DNA of 64,000 nt. It comes from an uncultured Flavobacteriaceae bacterium (GTDB lineage Bacteria; Bacteroidota; Bacteroidia; Flavobacteriales; Flavobacteriaceae). A program made the translations under genes and the position numbers. The notes under the pieces were generated by a model. The model saw only the letters and a list, made by a program, of their open reading frames with translations, was not told the DNA's origin and did not search any database. The stretch's first letter is position 1. Each line of letters opens with the position of its first letter. The stretch is taken from contig CAJQMT010000028.1 of the NCBI GenBank assembly GCA_905479475.1, positions 21,176 through 85,175 of the forward strand, given 5' to 3'. Shown here in pieces: positions 18,923 to 28,463 of this stretch.

Positions 18923-19915
18923 TTAATCTTTATCTAATTTGTATTTACTCAAATCCATTCCGAATTGCAAACCCTTTACGTGAACTAGCTCGTCTAATTC
19001 TGTCAAAGATTTCTTACCGAAATTACGGAATTTCATCAAGTCATTTTTGTTAAAAGAAACCAAGTCTCCTAATGTTTCTACTTCTGCTGCTTTCAAACAA
19101 TTCAACGCTCTGACAGACAAATCCATATCAATCAATTTAGTTTTCAACAATTGACGCATGTGTAGGGATTCCTCATCATAAGTTTCTGTTTGTGCAATTT
19201 CGTCCGCCTCCAAAGTAATACGCTCATCAGAGAATAACATATAGTGGTGGATTAGTATTTTTGCAGCTTCTGTCAATGCGTCTTTTGGGTTGATTGATCC
19301 ATCTGTAACAACGTCAAAAACCAATTTTTCATAATCAGTTTTTTGTTCCACACGGTAATTTTCAACAGCATATTTTACATTCTTTATTGGAGTGTAAATC
19401 GAATCTGTAAAAATTGTCCCCAACGGCACATTTACTTTTTTGTTCTCTTCAGCAGGAACAAATCCTCTTCCTTTTTCAATGGTAATGTCCATTTCGAACT
19501 TTACGCTACTTGCCAAATTACAGATAATTAAATCTGGATTCAACACTTGAAACCCGGAAGTGAACTTTTGAATATCACCAGCCGTGATTTGATCTTGACC
19601 TGATACGGATATCGAAACGGATTCTTTATCAGTATCTTCAATTTGTTTCTTAAAGCGTACTTGCTTAAGATTTAGTATAATTTCAGTAACATCTTCAACA
19701 ATTCCCTCAATGGTAGAAAACTCATGCTCTACTCCTTCCATTCTCAATGAAGTAATTGCAAATCCTTCCAAAGAAGAAAGCAATACTCTTCTCAATGCGT
19801 TACCTACTGTTAAACCAAAACCTGGTTCTAAAGGTCTGAACTCAAATCTACCTTCAAAATCGGTAGATTCAATCATGATTACTTTGTCTGGTTTCTGAAA
19901 ATTTAAAATTGCCAT
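18923..19915 (-). CDS. rpoA: RNA polymerase alpha subunit
   Basis: A 330-aa subunit. The N-terminal domain (about 1-235) drives alpha dimerisation and assembly with beta and beta-prime: [20 protein letters not shown] and [19 protein letters not shown]. The C-terminal domain (about 250-320) binds UP-element DNA and activators, seen in [20 protein letters not shown] and [19 protein letters not shown]. Sits in the conserved order rpsD-rpoA-rplQ, 18 bases after rpsD. Confidence 0.98.
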   Translation of the reverse strand: MAILNFQKPDKVIMIESTDFEGRFEFRPLEPGFGLTVGNALRRVLLSSLEGFAITSLRMEGVEHEFSTIEGIVEDVTEIILNLKQVRFKKQIEDTDKESVSISVSGQDQITAGDIQKFTSGFQVLNPDLIICNLASSVKFEMDITIEKGRGFVPAEENKKVNVPLGTIFTDSIYTPIKNVKYAVENYRVEQKTDYEKLVFDVVTDGSINPKDALTEAAKILIHHYMLFSDERITLEADEIAQTETYDEESLHMRQLLKTKLIDMDLSVRALNCLKAAEVETLGDLVSFNKNDLMKFRNFGKKSLTELDELVHVKGLQFGMDLSKYKLDKD

Positions 19916-19933
19916 AGTTTAACGTGTGTAAAA

Positions 19934-20539
19934 TTATTTAGAGTACAACTCTACTATTAATTGTTCTTTGATATTTTCTGGAATCTGAATTCTTTCTGGA
20001 ATTGAAACAAATGTTCCTTCCTTCTTGTCCGCATTCCAAGTCAACCACTCATACACGTTGCTATTTGCTGCCAACGCACTTTCAATCGCCACTAAAGATT
20101 TTGATTTTTCTCTTACAGCGATTACATCGCCTGGTTTTAGTGAGTATGATGGAATGTTTAAAATTTCTCCATTTACAGTAATATGTCTGTGAGATACCAA
20201 TTGACGTGCTCCTCTTCTAGAATTTGCAATTCCCATACGAAAAACTACGTTGTCTAATCGAGATTCACACAACTGCAACAATACCTCTCCTGTAATACCT
20301 TTACTACTAGAAGCCTTGTCGAACAAGTTGCTAAACTGACGCTCTAATATTCCGTAAGAATATTTTGCTTTTTGCTTTTCTTGCAATTGCATTGCGTATT
20401 CAGATTTCTTCCCTCTACGTCTTGCATTCCCGTGTTGCCCTGGAGGGTAATTTCTTTTCTCAAAAGATTTGTCATCTCCGAAAATTGCCTCTCCAAACTT
20501 ACGAGCAATTTTAGTTTTTGGTCCTGTATATCTTGCCAT
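19934..20539 (-). CDS. rpsD: 30S ribosomal protein S4
   Basis: A 201-aa primary 16S rRNA-binding protein, with the S4 RNA-binding domain at about 92-155 ([33 protein letters not shown]). The N-terminal cysteine knuckle of zinc-binding S4 forms is absent. S4 is a known translational autoregulator in other bacteria, which makes the hairpin directly upstream of this gene of interest. Confidence 0.98.
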   Translation of the reverse strand: MARYTGPKTKIARKFGEAIFGDDKSFEKRNYPPGQHGNARRRGKKSEYAMQLQEKQKAKYSYGILERQFSNLFDKASSSKGITGEVLLQLCESRLDNVVFRMGIANSRRGARQLVSHRHITVNGEILNIPSYSLKPGDVIAVREKSKSLVAIESALAANSNVYEWLTWNADKKEGTFVSIPERIQIPENIKEQLIVELYSK

Positions 20540-20553
20540 TTTTTTTGTTTTAA

Positions 20554-20603
20554 ATTAGGGATTGTGAATTAAGGCGTACTCCTTCGACAATCGAATTCCT
20601 AAT
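20554..20603 (-). promoter_or_regulatory. Multi-stem hairpin upstream of rpsD; candidate S4 site
   Basis: In the 110-base rpsK-rpsD gap: ATTAGG (20554-20559)/CCTAAT (20598-20603), GATTGT (20560-20565)/ACAATC (20587-20592) with a 5-nt bulge, and inner AAGG/CCTT around a 6-nt loop. It ends 15 bases before the rpsD start. S4 leaders are described from Bacteroidia; whether this matches them needs a covariance-model search. Confidence 0.55.
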
Positions 20604-20649
20604 AGGATTAAATATTTATTATACTACTACTGAAGTTATCTCAGTCGCT

Positions 20650-21033
20650 TTATACTCTACGTCTTTTAGGTGGACGACATCCATTGTGAGGGATTGGGGT
20701 AACGTCAATAATTTCCGTCACTTCAATTCCGTTATTATGCAATGTTCTGATTGCACTTTCACGACCGTTTCCAGGTCCTTTCACGTATACCTTCACTTTT
20801 CTAAGTCCAGCTTCGTGTGCTACTGCAGCACAATCTTCGGCTGCTGTTTGCGCAGCATAAGGAGTATTCTTTTTAGAACCTCTAAATCCTTGTTTTCCTG
20901 CTGAAGACCATGAAATTACGTCTCCTTTTTTGTTTGTTAAAGAAATAATGATGTTGTTGAATGAAGCCGTGATGTGTGCTTCACCAACCGACTCAACAAT
21001 AACCTTACGCTTTTTTGAATTTGATTTAGCCAT
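20650..21033 (-). CDS. rpsK: 30S ribosomal protein S11
   Basis: A 127-aa platform protein that helps form the mRNA exit channel. Conserved segments: [40 protein letters not shown] and the C-terminal [16 protein letters not shown]. It follows rpsM by 12 bases in the alpha gene order rpsM-rpsK-rpsD-rpoA-rplQ. Confidence 0.98.
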   Translation of the reverse strand: MAKSNSKKRKVIVESVGEAHITASFNNIIISLTNKKGDVISWSSAGKQGFRGSKKNTPYAAQTAAEDCAAVAHEAGLRKVKVYVKGPGNGRESAIRTLHNNGIEVTEIIDVTPIPHNGCRPPKRRRV

Positions 21034-21045
21034 AATACCTAGTTA

Positions 21046-21420
21046 TTATTTAGTAGCTTTCTTTTTGTTCGCTACAGTTTTTCTTTTCCCTTTTCTTGTT
21101 CTAGAATTGTTTTTAGTTCGTTGTCCTCTCAATGGAAGCCCCGATCTATGACGAATTCCTCTGTAACATCCAATATCCATCAAACGTTTGATGTTCAATT
21201 GGGTTTCTGAACGCAACTCCCCTTCAATTGTAAAGGATCCTGCTTGTTCACGAATTTTCCCAATCTGCTCATCTGTCCAGTCTTGAACTTTGATACTTTC
21301 GTCTACTCCTGCGTTTGCTAAAATTTCTTTAGCTCTACTGTTACCAATTCCAAAGATATAAGTTAAAGCTATAACTCCTCTTTTGTTTTTTGGTATGTCA
21401 ATTCCTGCTATTCTTGCCAT
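21046..21420 (-). CDS. rpsM: 30S ribosomal protein S13
   Basis: A 124-aa head protein that contacts P-site tRNA and bridges to L5. Starts [20 protein letters not shown]; helix-two-turn-helix in [16 protein letters not shown]; basic C-terminal tail after [20 protein letters not shown]. Four bases separate it from rpmJ. Confidence 0.98.
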   Translation of the reverse strand: MARIAGIDIPKNKRGVIALTYIFGIGNSRAKEILANAGVDESIKVQDWTDEQIGKIREQAGSFTIEGELRSETQLNIKRLMDIGCYRGIRHRSGLPLRGQRTKNNSRTRKGKRKTVANKKKATK

Positions 21421-21423
21421 AAC

Positions 21424-21540
21424 TTACCCTTGTCTTTGTTTAAATCTAGGATTCTTTTTGTTGATTACATATAATCTGCCTTTTCTACGCACAATCTTGC
21501 ACTCGGCACTTCTTTTCTTTATTGATGCTCTTACTTTCAT
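21424..21540 (-). CDS. rpmJ: 50S ribosomal protein L36, zinc-free (C-minus) form
   Basis: A 38-aa [23 protein letters not shown] to the conserved end FKQRQG, in its standard place between infA and rpsM. The zinc-binding form has three Cys and one His; here only Cys14 remains and the others are Ala/Ser, Asn and Phe, so it is the C-minus type that does not bind zinc. Too short for most ORF filters. Confidence 0.96.
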   Translation of the reverse strand: MKVRASIKKRSAECKIVRRKGRLYVINKKNPRFKQRQG

Positions 21541-21623
21541 CTTTTTATGTTTATTTCAAAATCAAATAGCTTTCTAAGTTGCACTCTTTCCACTATCCCT
21601 CTTTTAAATCATTTATTTGTTTG

Positions 21624-21839
21624 TTAATACCTGTAAGTAATTCTGGCCTTCGATAAATCGTAAGGACTCATTTCTAACTTCACTTTATCACCTGGCAATA
21701 ATTTGATGTAATGCATACGCATTTTACCAGATATATGGGCCGTTACGATGTGACCATTTTCCAATTCCACACGAAACATCGCATTTGACAATGCTTCCGT
21801 GATCGTTCCGTCTTGTTGTATTGCAGCTTGCTTTGCCAT
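21624..21839 (-). CDS. infA: Translation initiation factor IF-1
   Basis: A 71-aa single OB-fold protein that occupies the ribosomal A site during initiation. Family sequence is clear: [40 protein letters not shown] and the end SKARITYRY. It starts 1 base after the secY stop, as in most spc operons that carry infA. Confidence 0.98.
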   Translation of the reverse strand: MAKQAAIQQDGTITEALSNAMFRVELENGHIVTAHISGKMRMHYIKLLPGDKVKLEMSPYDLSKARITYRY

Positions 21840-21840
21840 A

Positions 21841-23184
21841 TTACAATGATGATTTACGTTTGGTTCCTGATTTCATCAAACCGTCGTAATGACTGTTCAA
21901 TAAATAAGAGTTGATTTGTTGAATTGTATCGATAGCAACACCCACCATAATAATCAATGATGTTCCTCCATAAAACAACGCCCAATTTTGCTGTATTCCG
22001 AATTGAACTGCTACTGCTGGCAAAATTGCCAACAAGGCAAGAAACAAAGATCCTGGGAAAGTTATCAAAGATAAAATCTTGTCCAAAAACTTATCCGTAT
22101 CGTCTCCTGGTCTTACCCCTGGAACGAAACCATTGTTTCTTTTCAAAGCAGAAGCCATTTCATTCGTCTTTACTGTAATCGCCGTATAAAAATAACTAAA
22201 TACAATGATTAACAATGCAAACAAGATATTGTATCCCAACCCGTTGATATCTGCAAAACTTGCACCCACGGCCTGATAAGCACCTTCCGCCTTTTGTGCC
22301 AAAGCACCAGGAATAAACATAATTGCTTGCGCAAAAATAATAGGCATTACTCCTGCAGAATTTAACTTCAATGGAATGTATTGTCTCGATCCTTGTACTT
22401 CTTTCACATCACCAGCAGTAGATCTTCTAGCGTATTGCACCCCTACTCTACGAACTGCTGTTACTAGTAATACCGAAGCTAAGATTACTAAAAACCATAC
22501 CACAATTTCTAACAAAATCATCATGATACCGCCTGCTCCTCCATTGACTGTTTTCGAAACCAATTCTTGCATAAAAGATGTTGGAAATCGTGCAATAATA
22601 CCGATCATAATTAACAACGAAATTCCGTTACCAATTCCTTTCTCAGTGATTCTCTCTCCAAGCCACATGGCAAAAATAGTTCCCGATGTCAAAATAACCA
22701 TTGCTGAAAACCAAAACATTCCCGGGCTTAACAATGCCTCCGGTAAGAAAGCTGATTCAGGAAGAATAGAACGAATGTTCGTAATATATGCTGGACCTTG
22801 TACCATCGTAATTCCAATAGTCAACCATCGCGTTATTTGCGTTATTTTCTTACGTCCACTCTCACCATCTTTTTGAAGTTTTTGCAGATAAGGAATCGCA
22901 ATTCCCATCAACTGAACAACAATAGAAGCCGAGATGTAAGGCATGATACCTAACGCCATAATAGAGGCTTGTGAAAACGCTCCACCAGTAAATGAATTCA
23001 ATAAACCTAAAAGACCATCGGATGTTTGATTTTCTAAGGCCGATAATTGTGTAGGATCCACTCCCGGAAGGGGAATCTGAGCCATAAAACGATACACTGC
23101 CATCAAACCAAGTGTCAAAAGAATCTTATTTCTAAGTTCCTCTATTTTCCAAATATCTTTTATAGTACTTATAAAATTTTTCAT
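21841..23184 (-). CDS. secY: Protein translocase channel subunit SecY
   Basis: A 447-aa inner-membrane protein with ten predicted membrane segments forming the Sec pore. Conserved parts include TM2 with the plug region ([20 protein letters not shown]), the cytosolic loop [10 protein letters not shown], and the C5 loop [20 protein letters not shown] that contacts SecA and the ribosome. Placed after rplO in the spc order. All envelope proteins in this window that have signal peptides depend on it. Confidence 0.98.
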   Translation of the reverse strand: MKNFISTIKDIWKIEELRNKILLTLGLMAVYRFMAQIPLPGVDPTQLSALENQTSDGLLGLLNSFTGGAFSQASIMALGIMPYISASIVVQLMGIAIPYLQKLQKDGESGRKKITQITRWLTIGITMVQGPAYITNIRSILPESAFLPEALLSPGMFWFSAMVILTSGTIFAMWLGERITEKGIGNGISLLIMIGIIARFPTSFMQELVSKTVNGGAGGIMMILLEIVVWFLVILASVLLVTAVRRVGVQYARRSTAGDVKEVQGSRQYIPLKLNSAGVMPIIFAQAIMFIPGALAQKAEGAYQAVGASFADINGLGYNILFALLIIVFSYFYTAITVKTNEMASALKRNNGFVPGVRPGDDTDKFLDKILSLITFPGSLFLALLAILPAVAVQFGIQQNWALFYGGTSLIIMVGVAIDTIQQINSYLLNSHYDGLMKSGTKRKSSL

Positions 23185-23194
23185 TTACTTTTTC

Positions 23195-23644
23195 TTATAA
23201 TGTAACTGCAGATCCACCAGCTGCTTCAATAGCCGCTTTGGCAGTCTCAGTAAACTTGTGTGCAGTAATATTCAACTTTGCTTTCAACTCTCCACGACCT
23301 AAGATTTTAACCAAGTCATTTTTACGAGCCAAACGTGCCTCAATTAAAGAAGACATATCAACCGTGTCCTTCAATTTTCCAGCATCTACAAACTCTTGAA
23401 TTTTATCTAGATTGATCCCTAAATACTCCACTCTATTAATGTTTGTAAATCCAAACTTTGGAACACGTCTTTGCAATGGCATTTGCCCACCTTCAAATCC
23501 TATTTTTCTAGAATATCCTGAACGTGATTTTGCCCCTTTGTGACCTCTAGCAGCGGTACCTCCTTTTCCAGAACCTTCACCTCTTGCTATTCTTTTTCCT
23601 TTTTTTATAGATCCCTTCGCAGGTTGTAAGTTATTTAAACTCAT
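23195..23644 (-). CDS. rplO: 50S ribosomal protein L15
   Basis: A 149-aa protein. The basic glycine-rich N-terminal tail (KKGKRIARGEGSGKGGTAAR, then GHKGAKSRSGYSRKIGFEGG) penetrates 23S rRNA; the globular C-terminal half ends AAIEAAGGSAVTL. Eleven bases after rpmD. Confidence 0.98.
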   Translation of the reverse strand: MSLNNLQPAKGSIKKGKRIARGEGSGKGGTAARGHKGAKSRSGYSRKIGFEGGQMPLQRRVPKFGFTNINRVEYLGINLDKIQEFVDAGKLKDTVDMSSLIEARLARKNDLVKILGRGELKAKLNITAHKFTETAKAAIEAAGGSAVTL

Positions 23645-23655
23645 TGTTAATATTT

Positions 23656-23838
23656 TTATTTAATTTCTTCTACAGAAATTAAGTGATTAACCTTATTTAC
23701 CATTCCTAGAATCGTTGCAGAAGCTTCGTGTTCAACTGTTTGATTCATTTTACGTAATCCCAATGCTTGTAGGGTTCTTTTTTGAGAACCTTCGCGTCTA
23801 ATTTGGCTTCTTACTTGTGTGATTTTAATTTTTCCCAT
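23656..23838 (-). CDS. rpmD: 50S ribosomal protein L30
   Basis: A 60-aa protein matching the short bacterial L30: IKITQVRSQIRREGSQKRTL, then ALGLRKMNQTVEHEASATIL and MVNKVNHLISVEE. It lies between rpsE and rplO with 11-12 base gaps. Confidence 0.97.
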   Translation of the reverse strand: MGKIKITQVRSQIRREGSQKRTLQALGLRKMNQTVEHEASATILGMVNKVNHLISVEEIK

Positions 23839-23850
23839 CGTATTTCCAAT

Positions 23851-24375
23851 TTATCCGTTAAACACTTTGTCCAAAGAAATTCCTCTTTGTTTTGCTACTG
23901 TGTGTGCACTTCTCAATTGCAACAATGCGTCAAAAGTTGCTTTTACAACATTGTGTGCATTCGAAGATCCTTGAGATTTCGAAAGTACATCATGAACTCC
24001 AACAGAATCCAATACCGCACGAACCGCACCCCCTGCAATAACTCCAGTACCATGTGATGCTGGCTTCAAGAACACTCTCGCTCCACCAAACTTCCCTTTT
24101 TGCTCATGTGGCAAGGTAGCATTGATAATTGGAATTCTTACTAAGTTTTTCTTTGCGTCTTCAATTGCTTTTGCGATTGCAGAAGCAACGTCTTTAGACT
24201 TTCCTAAACCGTGTCCTACAACACCGTTCCCATCTCCTACAACAACAATTGCAGAAAATCCGAAAGCACGTCCACCTTTGGTAACTTTTGTAACTCTGTT
24301 CACACCTACTAAGTGATCCACTAGCTCTAGTCCGCTTGGTTTTACTCTCTCTACGTTTTTATATTTTTGATACAT
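23851..24375 (-). CDS. rpsE: 30S ribosomal protein S5
   Basis: A 174-aa protein of the mRNA entry tunnel and fidelity centre. It has the double-stranded-RNA-binding N-terminal domain with loop [20 protein letters not shown] and the S5 signature [20 protein letters not shown], then the C-terminal domain with [20 protein letters not shown]. Ten bases after rplR. Confidence 0.98.
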   Translation of the reverse strand: MYQKYKNVERVKPSGLELVDHLVGVNRVTKVTKGGRAFGFSAIVVVGDGNGVVGHGLGKSKDVASAIAKAIEDAKKNLVRIPIINATLPHEQKGKFGGARVFLKPASHGTGVIAGGAVRAVLDSVGVHDVLSKSQGSSNAHNVVKATFDALLQLRSAHTVAKQRGISLDKVFNG

Positions 24376-24384
24376 AATACTTTC

Positions 24385-24738
24385 TTAAAATTTTAAACCT
24401 GCTTCTCTAGCTGCTTCAGCCAATGCTTTTACTCTACCGTGGTATAAAAAACCATTTCTATCAAAAGAAACTGTTTCTATCTTCGCTGCAATCGCTTTTT
24501 CAGCTACTGCTTTTCCGACTACTTTCGCTACTTCAGATTTAGATCCTTTTGCTACAATTGATTTGTCTCTTGATGATACAGACACCAATGTGTTTCCTGT
24601 ATTGTCATCCACTAACTGCGCATAAATTTCTTTGTTACTTCTAAATACAGACAACCGAGGTCTGTCTGCTGATCCAGATACAACCTTTCTAATTCTAGAC
24701 TTAATTCTCTGTCTTCTTTCAAGCTTTGATAATGCCAT
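24385..24738 (-). CDS. rplR: 50S ribosomal protein L18
   Basis: A 117-aa 5S rRNA-binding protein: [40 protein letters not shown], and the end [20 protein letters not shown] followed by EAGLKF. A 75-base gap with a long hairpin separates it from rplF, unlike the tight spacing elsewhere. Confidence 0.98.
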   Translation of the reverse strand: MALSKLERRQRIKSRIRKVVSGSADRPRLSVFRSNKEIYAQLVDDNTGNTLVSVSSRDKSIVAKGSKSEVAKVVGKAVAEKAIAAKIETVSFDRNGFLYHGRVKALAEAAREAGLKF

Positions 24739-24755
24739 AACTAATTCTTAATTAT

Positions 24756-24808
24756 GAATTGTAAATTAAAGAAATTCCTCGTTTGAAACCGTCCTTAATT
24801 CTCAATTC
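24756..24808 (-). promoter_or_regulatory. Hairpin in the rplF-rplR gap
   Basis: GAATTG (24756-24761)/CAATTC (24803-24808) and AATTAAAGA (24764-24772)/TCCTTAATT (24792-24800; one G-U pair) form 15 pairs with a 2x2 internal loop and 19-nt apical loop. Part of it, on the opposite strand, resembles the rpsD hairpin, so it may be a dispersed palindromic repeat rather than an L18-specific site. Confidence 0.5.
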
Positions 24809-24813
24809 TTGTG

Positions 24814-25359
24814 TTATGCAGATTTCCCTGCTTTTCTTCTTAATTCTTCACCTACAAACTTAACTCCTTTTCCTTTGTAAGGTTCAGGTCTTCTAAATCC
24901 ACGGATTTTAGCAGCAACTTGCCCTACCAATTGTTTGTCATAAGACGTCAATTTTACGATTGGGTTTTTTCCCTTTTCAGAGATCGTTTCTACTTTTACT
25001 TCCGGAGCTAGGTCAATCACAATATTGTGAGAGAAGCCCAAAGCTAAGTCTAATTTTTGTCCTTGATTCGAAGCTCTGTATCCAACTCCAACCAATTCCA
25101 ATTCTTTGGTCCATCCTTTAGATACTCCTTCTATCATGTTATTCAACAAAGATCTATACAATCCGTGTTTTGCTCTATCAGGCTTGCTGTCTGAAGGGCG
25201 CTCTACGATCAGAGATCCTTCTTCTTCTTTGACAGTGATTCCGTCTTTCAATTCTTGAGATAACTCTCCAAGTTTTCCTTTTACAGTTACCACGTTTTCA
25301 ACGATAGTAACCGTAACACCTTCTGCAATTGCTACTGGGTTTTTTCCTATTCTTGACAT
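24814..25359 (-). CDS. rplF: 50S ribosomal protein L6
   Basis: A 181-aa protein with two similar alpha/beta domains, near the GTPase-associated centre. N-terminal MSRIGKNPVAIAEGVTVTI and the C-terminal signature RGFRRPEPYKGKGVKFVGEE with ELRRKAGKSA are standard. Fifteen bases after rpsH. Confidence 0.98.
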   Translation of the reverse strand: MSRIGKNPVAIAEGVTVTIVENVVTVKGKLGELSQELKDGITVKEEEGSLIVERPSDSKPDRAKHGLYRSLLNNMIEGVSKGWTKELELVGVGYRASNQGQKLDLALGFSHNIVIDLAPEVKVETISEKGKNPIVKLTSYDKQLVGQVAAKIRGFRRPEPYKGKGVKFVGEELRRKAGKSA

Positions 25360-25374
25360 AATGCTATCTCTTTA

Positions 25375-25773
25375 TTAATGAACGTAACATAAAACTTCCC
25401 CTCCAACATTCTCTTGGCGAGCTTTCTTATTCGTCATCACTCCTTTTGAAGTTGAAACAATAGCAATTCCCAAACCATTCAATACGCGTGGCATCTCTGA
25501 TGCATTCACGTACTTTCTTAGTCCAGGTGTACTAATACGTTCCATTTTTTTGATAACTGATTCTTTCGTGTCTGCGTCATATTTTAAGGCTATCTTGATC
25601 ACTCCTTGAACTTTATCGTCCACGAATTTATAGCTTAAAATGTAACCTTGTTCGAACAAGATTTTCGTCATATTCTTCTTCAAGTTTGAAGCAGGAATCT
25701 CAACGACTCTGTGTCCGGTAGCAGCAGCATTTCTTATCCTAGTAAGATAATCTGCAATTGGATCTGTGTACAT
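25375..25773 (-). CDS. rpsH: 30S ribosomal protein S8
   Basis: A 132-aa primary 16S rRNA-binding protein: [20 protein letters not shown] at the start, and [20 protein letters not shown] then [20 protein letters not shown] at the C-terminal RNA-binding half. In E. coli S8 represses the spc operon by binding mRNA near rplE. Here rpsH is the first gene after an internal promoter and a structured leader, which would be a natural place for autoregulation. Confidence 0.98.
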   Translation of the reverse strand: MYTDPIADYLTRIRNAAATGHRVVEIPASNLKKNMTKILFEQGYILSYKFVDDKVQGVIKIALKYDADTKESVIKKMERISTPGLRKYVNASEMPRVLNGLGIAIVSTSKGVMTNKKARQENVGGEVLCYVH

Positions 25774-25915
25774 ATATACTCATTTGCGGTCTTGGTTTTT
25801 CGTCTTACTCTAAGACAAAACCTGAAACCAATTTATAATAATTTATTGTTGTCAAAAGACCTTCGACGGCCTTTAAACACTACCTTTTTTAACAAATATG
25901 AAAAATAAAGGCCTG
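25774..25915 (-). promoter_or_regulatory. Structured 5' leader upstream of rpsH
   Basis: About 140 bases between the internal promoter and rpsH. Visible pairings on the transcript: GGCCTTTA/TAAAGGCC (25906-25913 with 25868-25875, 8 bp, at the very 5' end), and near the start codon a nested stem, TTGGTTT/AAACCAA outside GTCTTA/TAAGAC (about 25792-25831). No ORF is present. A ribosomal-protein leader is the best reading. Confidence 0.55.
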
Positions 25916-25923
25916 CAAAGATA
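25916..25923 (-). promoter_or_regulatory. Internal promoter -7 box upstream of rpsH
   Basis: The minus strand reads TATCTTTG, matching TAnnTTTG. It lies after a terminator-like hairpin that follows rpsN, so the block appears to be re-initiated here. Confidence 0.6.
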
Positions 25924-25930
25924 CAAATTA

Positions 25931-25957
25931 TTGCAGAATATCTTGGATATTCTGCAA
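25931..25957. promoter_or_regulatory. Perfect 12-bp palindrome beside the rpsH promoter; candidate operator
   Basis: TTGCAGAATATC and GATATTCTGCAA flank a 3-base centre. It lies 7 bases upstream of the -7 box, across the region where the -33 contact would be. It has no U-tract, so a DNA-binding site is more likely than a terminator. Confidence 0.55.
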
Positions 25958-25975
25958 CAATTTATCTTTTGATTA

Positions 25976-26010
25976 CAAAAAAAACTCTATCTCCTTGGAA
26001 ATAAAGTTTT
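25976..26010 (-). terminator. Probable terminator after rpsN
   Basis: On the minus strand AAAACTTTAT pairs with ATAGAGTTTT (10 pairs including one G-U) around a 10-nt loop, followed by a run of T. It lies 20 bases beyond the rpsN stop, inside what is usually one operon. Confidence 0.6.
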
Positions 26011-26030
26011 CTTTTTATTTTTTTGGTTGT

Positions 26031-26300
26031 TTACCAGCTTGCTTTTCTCACTCCTGGTATCAAACCTTGATTTGCCATTTCACGGAATGTTACACGTGAA
26101 ATACCAAATTGACGCATATAACCTTTAGGTCTTCCTGTCAATTTACAACGATTGTGCAAACGAATAGGAGAGGCATTTTTAGGCAACTTCTGCAATGCTT
26201 CGTAATCTCCAGCTTCTTTCAAAGCTTTTCTTTTTGCAGCATACTTAGCAACCGTCTTTTCTCTTTTAACCTCACGGGCTTTCATTGATTCTTTAGCCAT
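26031..26300 (-). CDS. rpsN: 30S ribosomal protein S14, zinc-free form
   Basis: An 89-aa protein of the long, C-minus type (E. coli-like) lacking the CxxC...CxxC zinc motif. It keeps the signature [20 protein letters not shown] and [20 protein letters not shown] then KASW. Three bases after rplE. A terminator-like hairpin follows. Confidence 0.98.
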   Translation of the reverse strand: MAKESMKAREVKREKTVAKYAAKRKALKEAGDYEALQKLPKNASPIRLHNRCKLTGRPKGYMRQFGISRVTFREMANQGLIPGVRKASW

Positions 26301-26303
26301 GTC

Positions 26304-26855
26304 TTAGTTCTTTTTAAATGGTAAACCTAGTTCTGTTAGTAATGACTTTGCTTCTTTATCAGTTGGCGCTGATGTTACAAATGTAATATCCATTCCACTA
26401 ATTTTATTTACTTTGTCAATATTGATCTCAGGGTAAATAATTTGCTCAGTAATTCCTAAATTGTAATTTCCTCTTCCATCAAAACCAGTAGCCTTGATTC
26501 CGTTAAAATCTCTTACACGTGGTAAAGAAGCTGTGATCAATCTGTCTAAAAATTCGTACATCTTAATTCCTCTCAACGTTACTTTGGCACCAATTGGCAT
26601 CCCTTTACGTAATTTGAAAGTTGCAATATCTTTCTTAGAGATAGTTGCTATCGCTTTTTGACCTGTAATTGTTGACAATTCTTCGATTGCATAATCAATC
26701 AATTTCTTGTCTGCAATTGCAGCACCAACACCTTTACTTAGAACAATTTTTTCTAATTTAGGCACCTGCATTACATTACTGTAACCATACTCTTCTTTAA
26801 GAGCCGCTACGATTCTACTTGTGTAGTCTTCTTTAAGTCTTGGTATATAACTCAT
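26304..26855 (-). CDS. rplE: 50S ribosomal protein L5
   Basis: A 183-aa 5S rRNA-binding protein of the central protuberance: [40 protein letters not shown] and FNLG-type region [20 protein letters not shown]. Two bases after rplX. Confidence 0.98.
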   Translation of the reverse strand: MSYIPRLKEDYTSRIVAALKEEYGYSNVMQVPKLEKIVLSKGVGAAIADKKLIDYAIEELSTITGQKAIATISKKDIATFKLRKGMPIGAKVTLRGIKMYEFLDRLITASLPRVRDFNGIKATGFDGRGNYNLGITEQIIYPEINIDKVNKISGMDITFVTSAPTDKEAKSLLTELGLPFKKN

Positions 26856-26857
26856 CC

Positions 26858-27166
26858 TTATATAGCTTTATCTGTTTTTTTAGAAAAACGAACTTTCTTA
26901 CCGTCTTCTTCTCTATATCCTACTTTGGTCGTGTTTCCACCTTCTAGCAACATAAGATTTGAAACGTGCAAAGAAGCTTCTTTCTTTACAATTCCTCCCT
27001 GAGGACTTTGAGCGCTTGGCTTGGTATGTTTCGAAACCAAGTTTACACCCTCTACAATTGCTCTGTTTTTTTCAATAAAAACTCGAACAACTTTTCCTTC
27101 TTTACCTTTTTGATCACCAGCAACAACTCTTACTGTGTCTCCTGTTTTAATTTTTAGCTTCGCCAT
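26858..27166 (-). CDS. rplX: 50S ribosomal protein L24
   Basis: A 102-aa assembly-initiating protein: [20 protein letters not shown] is the KOW motif, followed by [20 protein letters not shown] and the C-terminal [20 protein letters not shown]. Eleven bases after rplN. Confidence 0.98.
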   Translation of the reverse strand: MAKLKIKTGDTVRVVAGDQKGKEGKVVRVFIEKNRAIVEGVNLVSKHTKPSAQSPQGGIVKKEASLHVSNLMLLEGGNTTKVGYREEDGKKVRFSKKTDKAI

Positions 27167-27177
27167 TTTTTATAATT

Positions 27178-27546
27178 TTAAAGCACTTCAGGTGCCAATG
27201 ATACAATTTTCATGAATTGTTTATCACGAAGTTCTCTAGCCACAGGTCCAAAAACACGTGTTCCTGTCATTTCTTCTGAAGCATTCAACAACACACAAGC
27301 ATTATCGTCAAAACGGATATAGGATCCATCTTTACGTCTTACTTCTTTTGTTGTACGCACCACTACAGCTCTGTGTACTTGACCTTTCTTTGCAGTCCCG
27401 TTTGGCGTAGCACTCTTTACAGAAACAACAATTTTATCTCCGATTGATGCATAACGCTTTTTCGTTCCTCCTAAAACACGAATTACTAAAACTTCTTTCG
27501 CTCCGGTATTATCTGCTACCTTTAATCTTGATTCCGTCTGTAACAT
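27178..27546 (-). CDS. rplN: 50S ribosomal protein L14
   Basis: A 122-aa protein at the subunit interface: [40 protein letters not shown], and [20 protein letters not shown] then [20 protein letters not shown]. One base after rpsQ. Confidence 0.98.
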   Translation of the reverse strand: MLQTESRLKVADNTGAKEVLVIRVLGGTKKRYASIGDKIVVSVKSATPNGTAKKGQVHRAVVVRTTKEVRRKDGSYIRFDDNACVLLNASEEMTGTRVFGPVARELRDKQFMKIVSLAPEVL

Positions 27547-27547
27547 A

Positions 27548-27805
27548 TTATTTCGCTCTTTCTAGGATTTCTACTAATCTCCAACGCTTAGATTTACTCA
27601 AAGGTCTTGTTTCCATGATCTTTACAGTATCACCAATATTGCAATCGTTTAACTCATCGTGTGCAACGTATTTTTTCGTTTTCAAAACGAATTTACCATA
27701 CATTGGGTGCTTGACTTTTTTTACTTCAGCAACAACGATAGATTTCTCCATTTTGTTACTCGAAACTACACCAATTCTTTCTTTTCTAAGATTTCTTTTT
27801 TCCAT
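27548..27805 (-). CDS. rpsQ: 30S ribosomal protein S17
   Basis: An 85-aa OB-fold 16S rRNA-binding protein: [40 protein letters not shown] and [20 protein letters not shown]. Eleven bases after rpmC. Confidence 0.98.
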   Translation of the reverse strand: MEKRNLRKERIGVVSSNKMEKSIVVAEVKKVKHPMYGKFVLKTKKYVAHDELNDCNIGDTVKIMETRPLSKSKRWRLVEILERAK

Positions 27806-27816
27806 CTTGTAACTTA

Positions 27817-28005
27817 TTATTGCTCTCTTGCAGTTAATTCTGTTGCGATTCTAGCTGCCGTTTTTCTGATAGCTTTCAATTGCAAAGGCGTTTCCAACGG
27901 TGAAATTGCATGCGCCATCTTAAGATCTGTATAATTCTTCTTAAATTCTGCTAACTTCTCTTGTAACTCAGCAACTGATAATTCTTTAATTTCTGATTGT
28001 TTCAT
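27817..28005 (-). CDS. rpmC: 50S ribosomal protein L29
   Basis: A 62-aa two-helix protein at the tunnel exit: [20 protein letters not shown] and the C-terminal helix [20 protein letters not shown]. Eleven bases after rplP. Confidence 0.97.
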   Translation of the reverse strand: MKQSEIKELSVAELQEKLAEFKKNYTDLKMAHAISPLETPLQLKAIRKTAARIATELTAREQ

Positions 28006-28016
28006 GTCTTTATCAA

Positions 28017-28445
28017 TTATGCGTTATCAAAATCTCTAGCGACTACAAACTTCGTCTGAACGGGAAGTTTTTGTGCTGCTAAACGTAATGCTTCTTTTGC
28101 AACTTCAAAAGGAACTCCTCCTATTTCAAATAAGATTCTTCCTGGTTTTACAACAGCTACGAAATATTCTGGAGATCCTTTACCTTTACCCATACGTACT
28201 TCTAATGGTTTTTTGGTAATAGGCTTGTCTGGAAAAATTTTAATCCACAACTGACCTTCTCTTTTCATATGACGAGTCGCCGCAATACGAGCTGCTTCTA
28301 TTTGACGAGAAGTCAAAAGGTTTTGATCCAAAGATTTGATCCCAAACATTCCGTTAGAAAGTCGGTGTCCTCTTTGAGAATTCCCCTTCATATTACCCTT
28401 CGCTTTCTGTACCTTGCGGTATTTTACTCTTTTTGGCTGTAACAT
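28017..28445 (-). CDS. rplP: 50S ribosomal protein L16
   Basis: A 142-aa protein near the peptidyl-transferase centre and A-site t[31 protein letters not shown]-type region [20 protein letters not shown], and [20 protein letters not shown]. Eighteen bases after rpsC. Confidence 0.98.
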   Translation of the reverse strand: MLQPKRVKYRKVQKAKGNMKGNSQRGHRLSNGMFGIKSLDQNLLTSRQIEAARIAATRHMKREGQLWIKIFPDKPITKKPLEVRMGKGKGSPEYFVAVVKPGRILFEIGGVPFEVAKEALRLAAQKLPVQTKFVVARDFDNA

Positions 28446-28463
28446 TTCTTAATTCTAAAAAAT

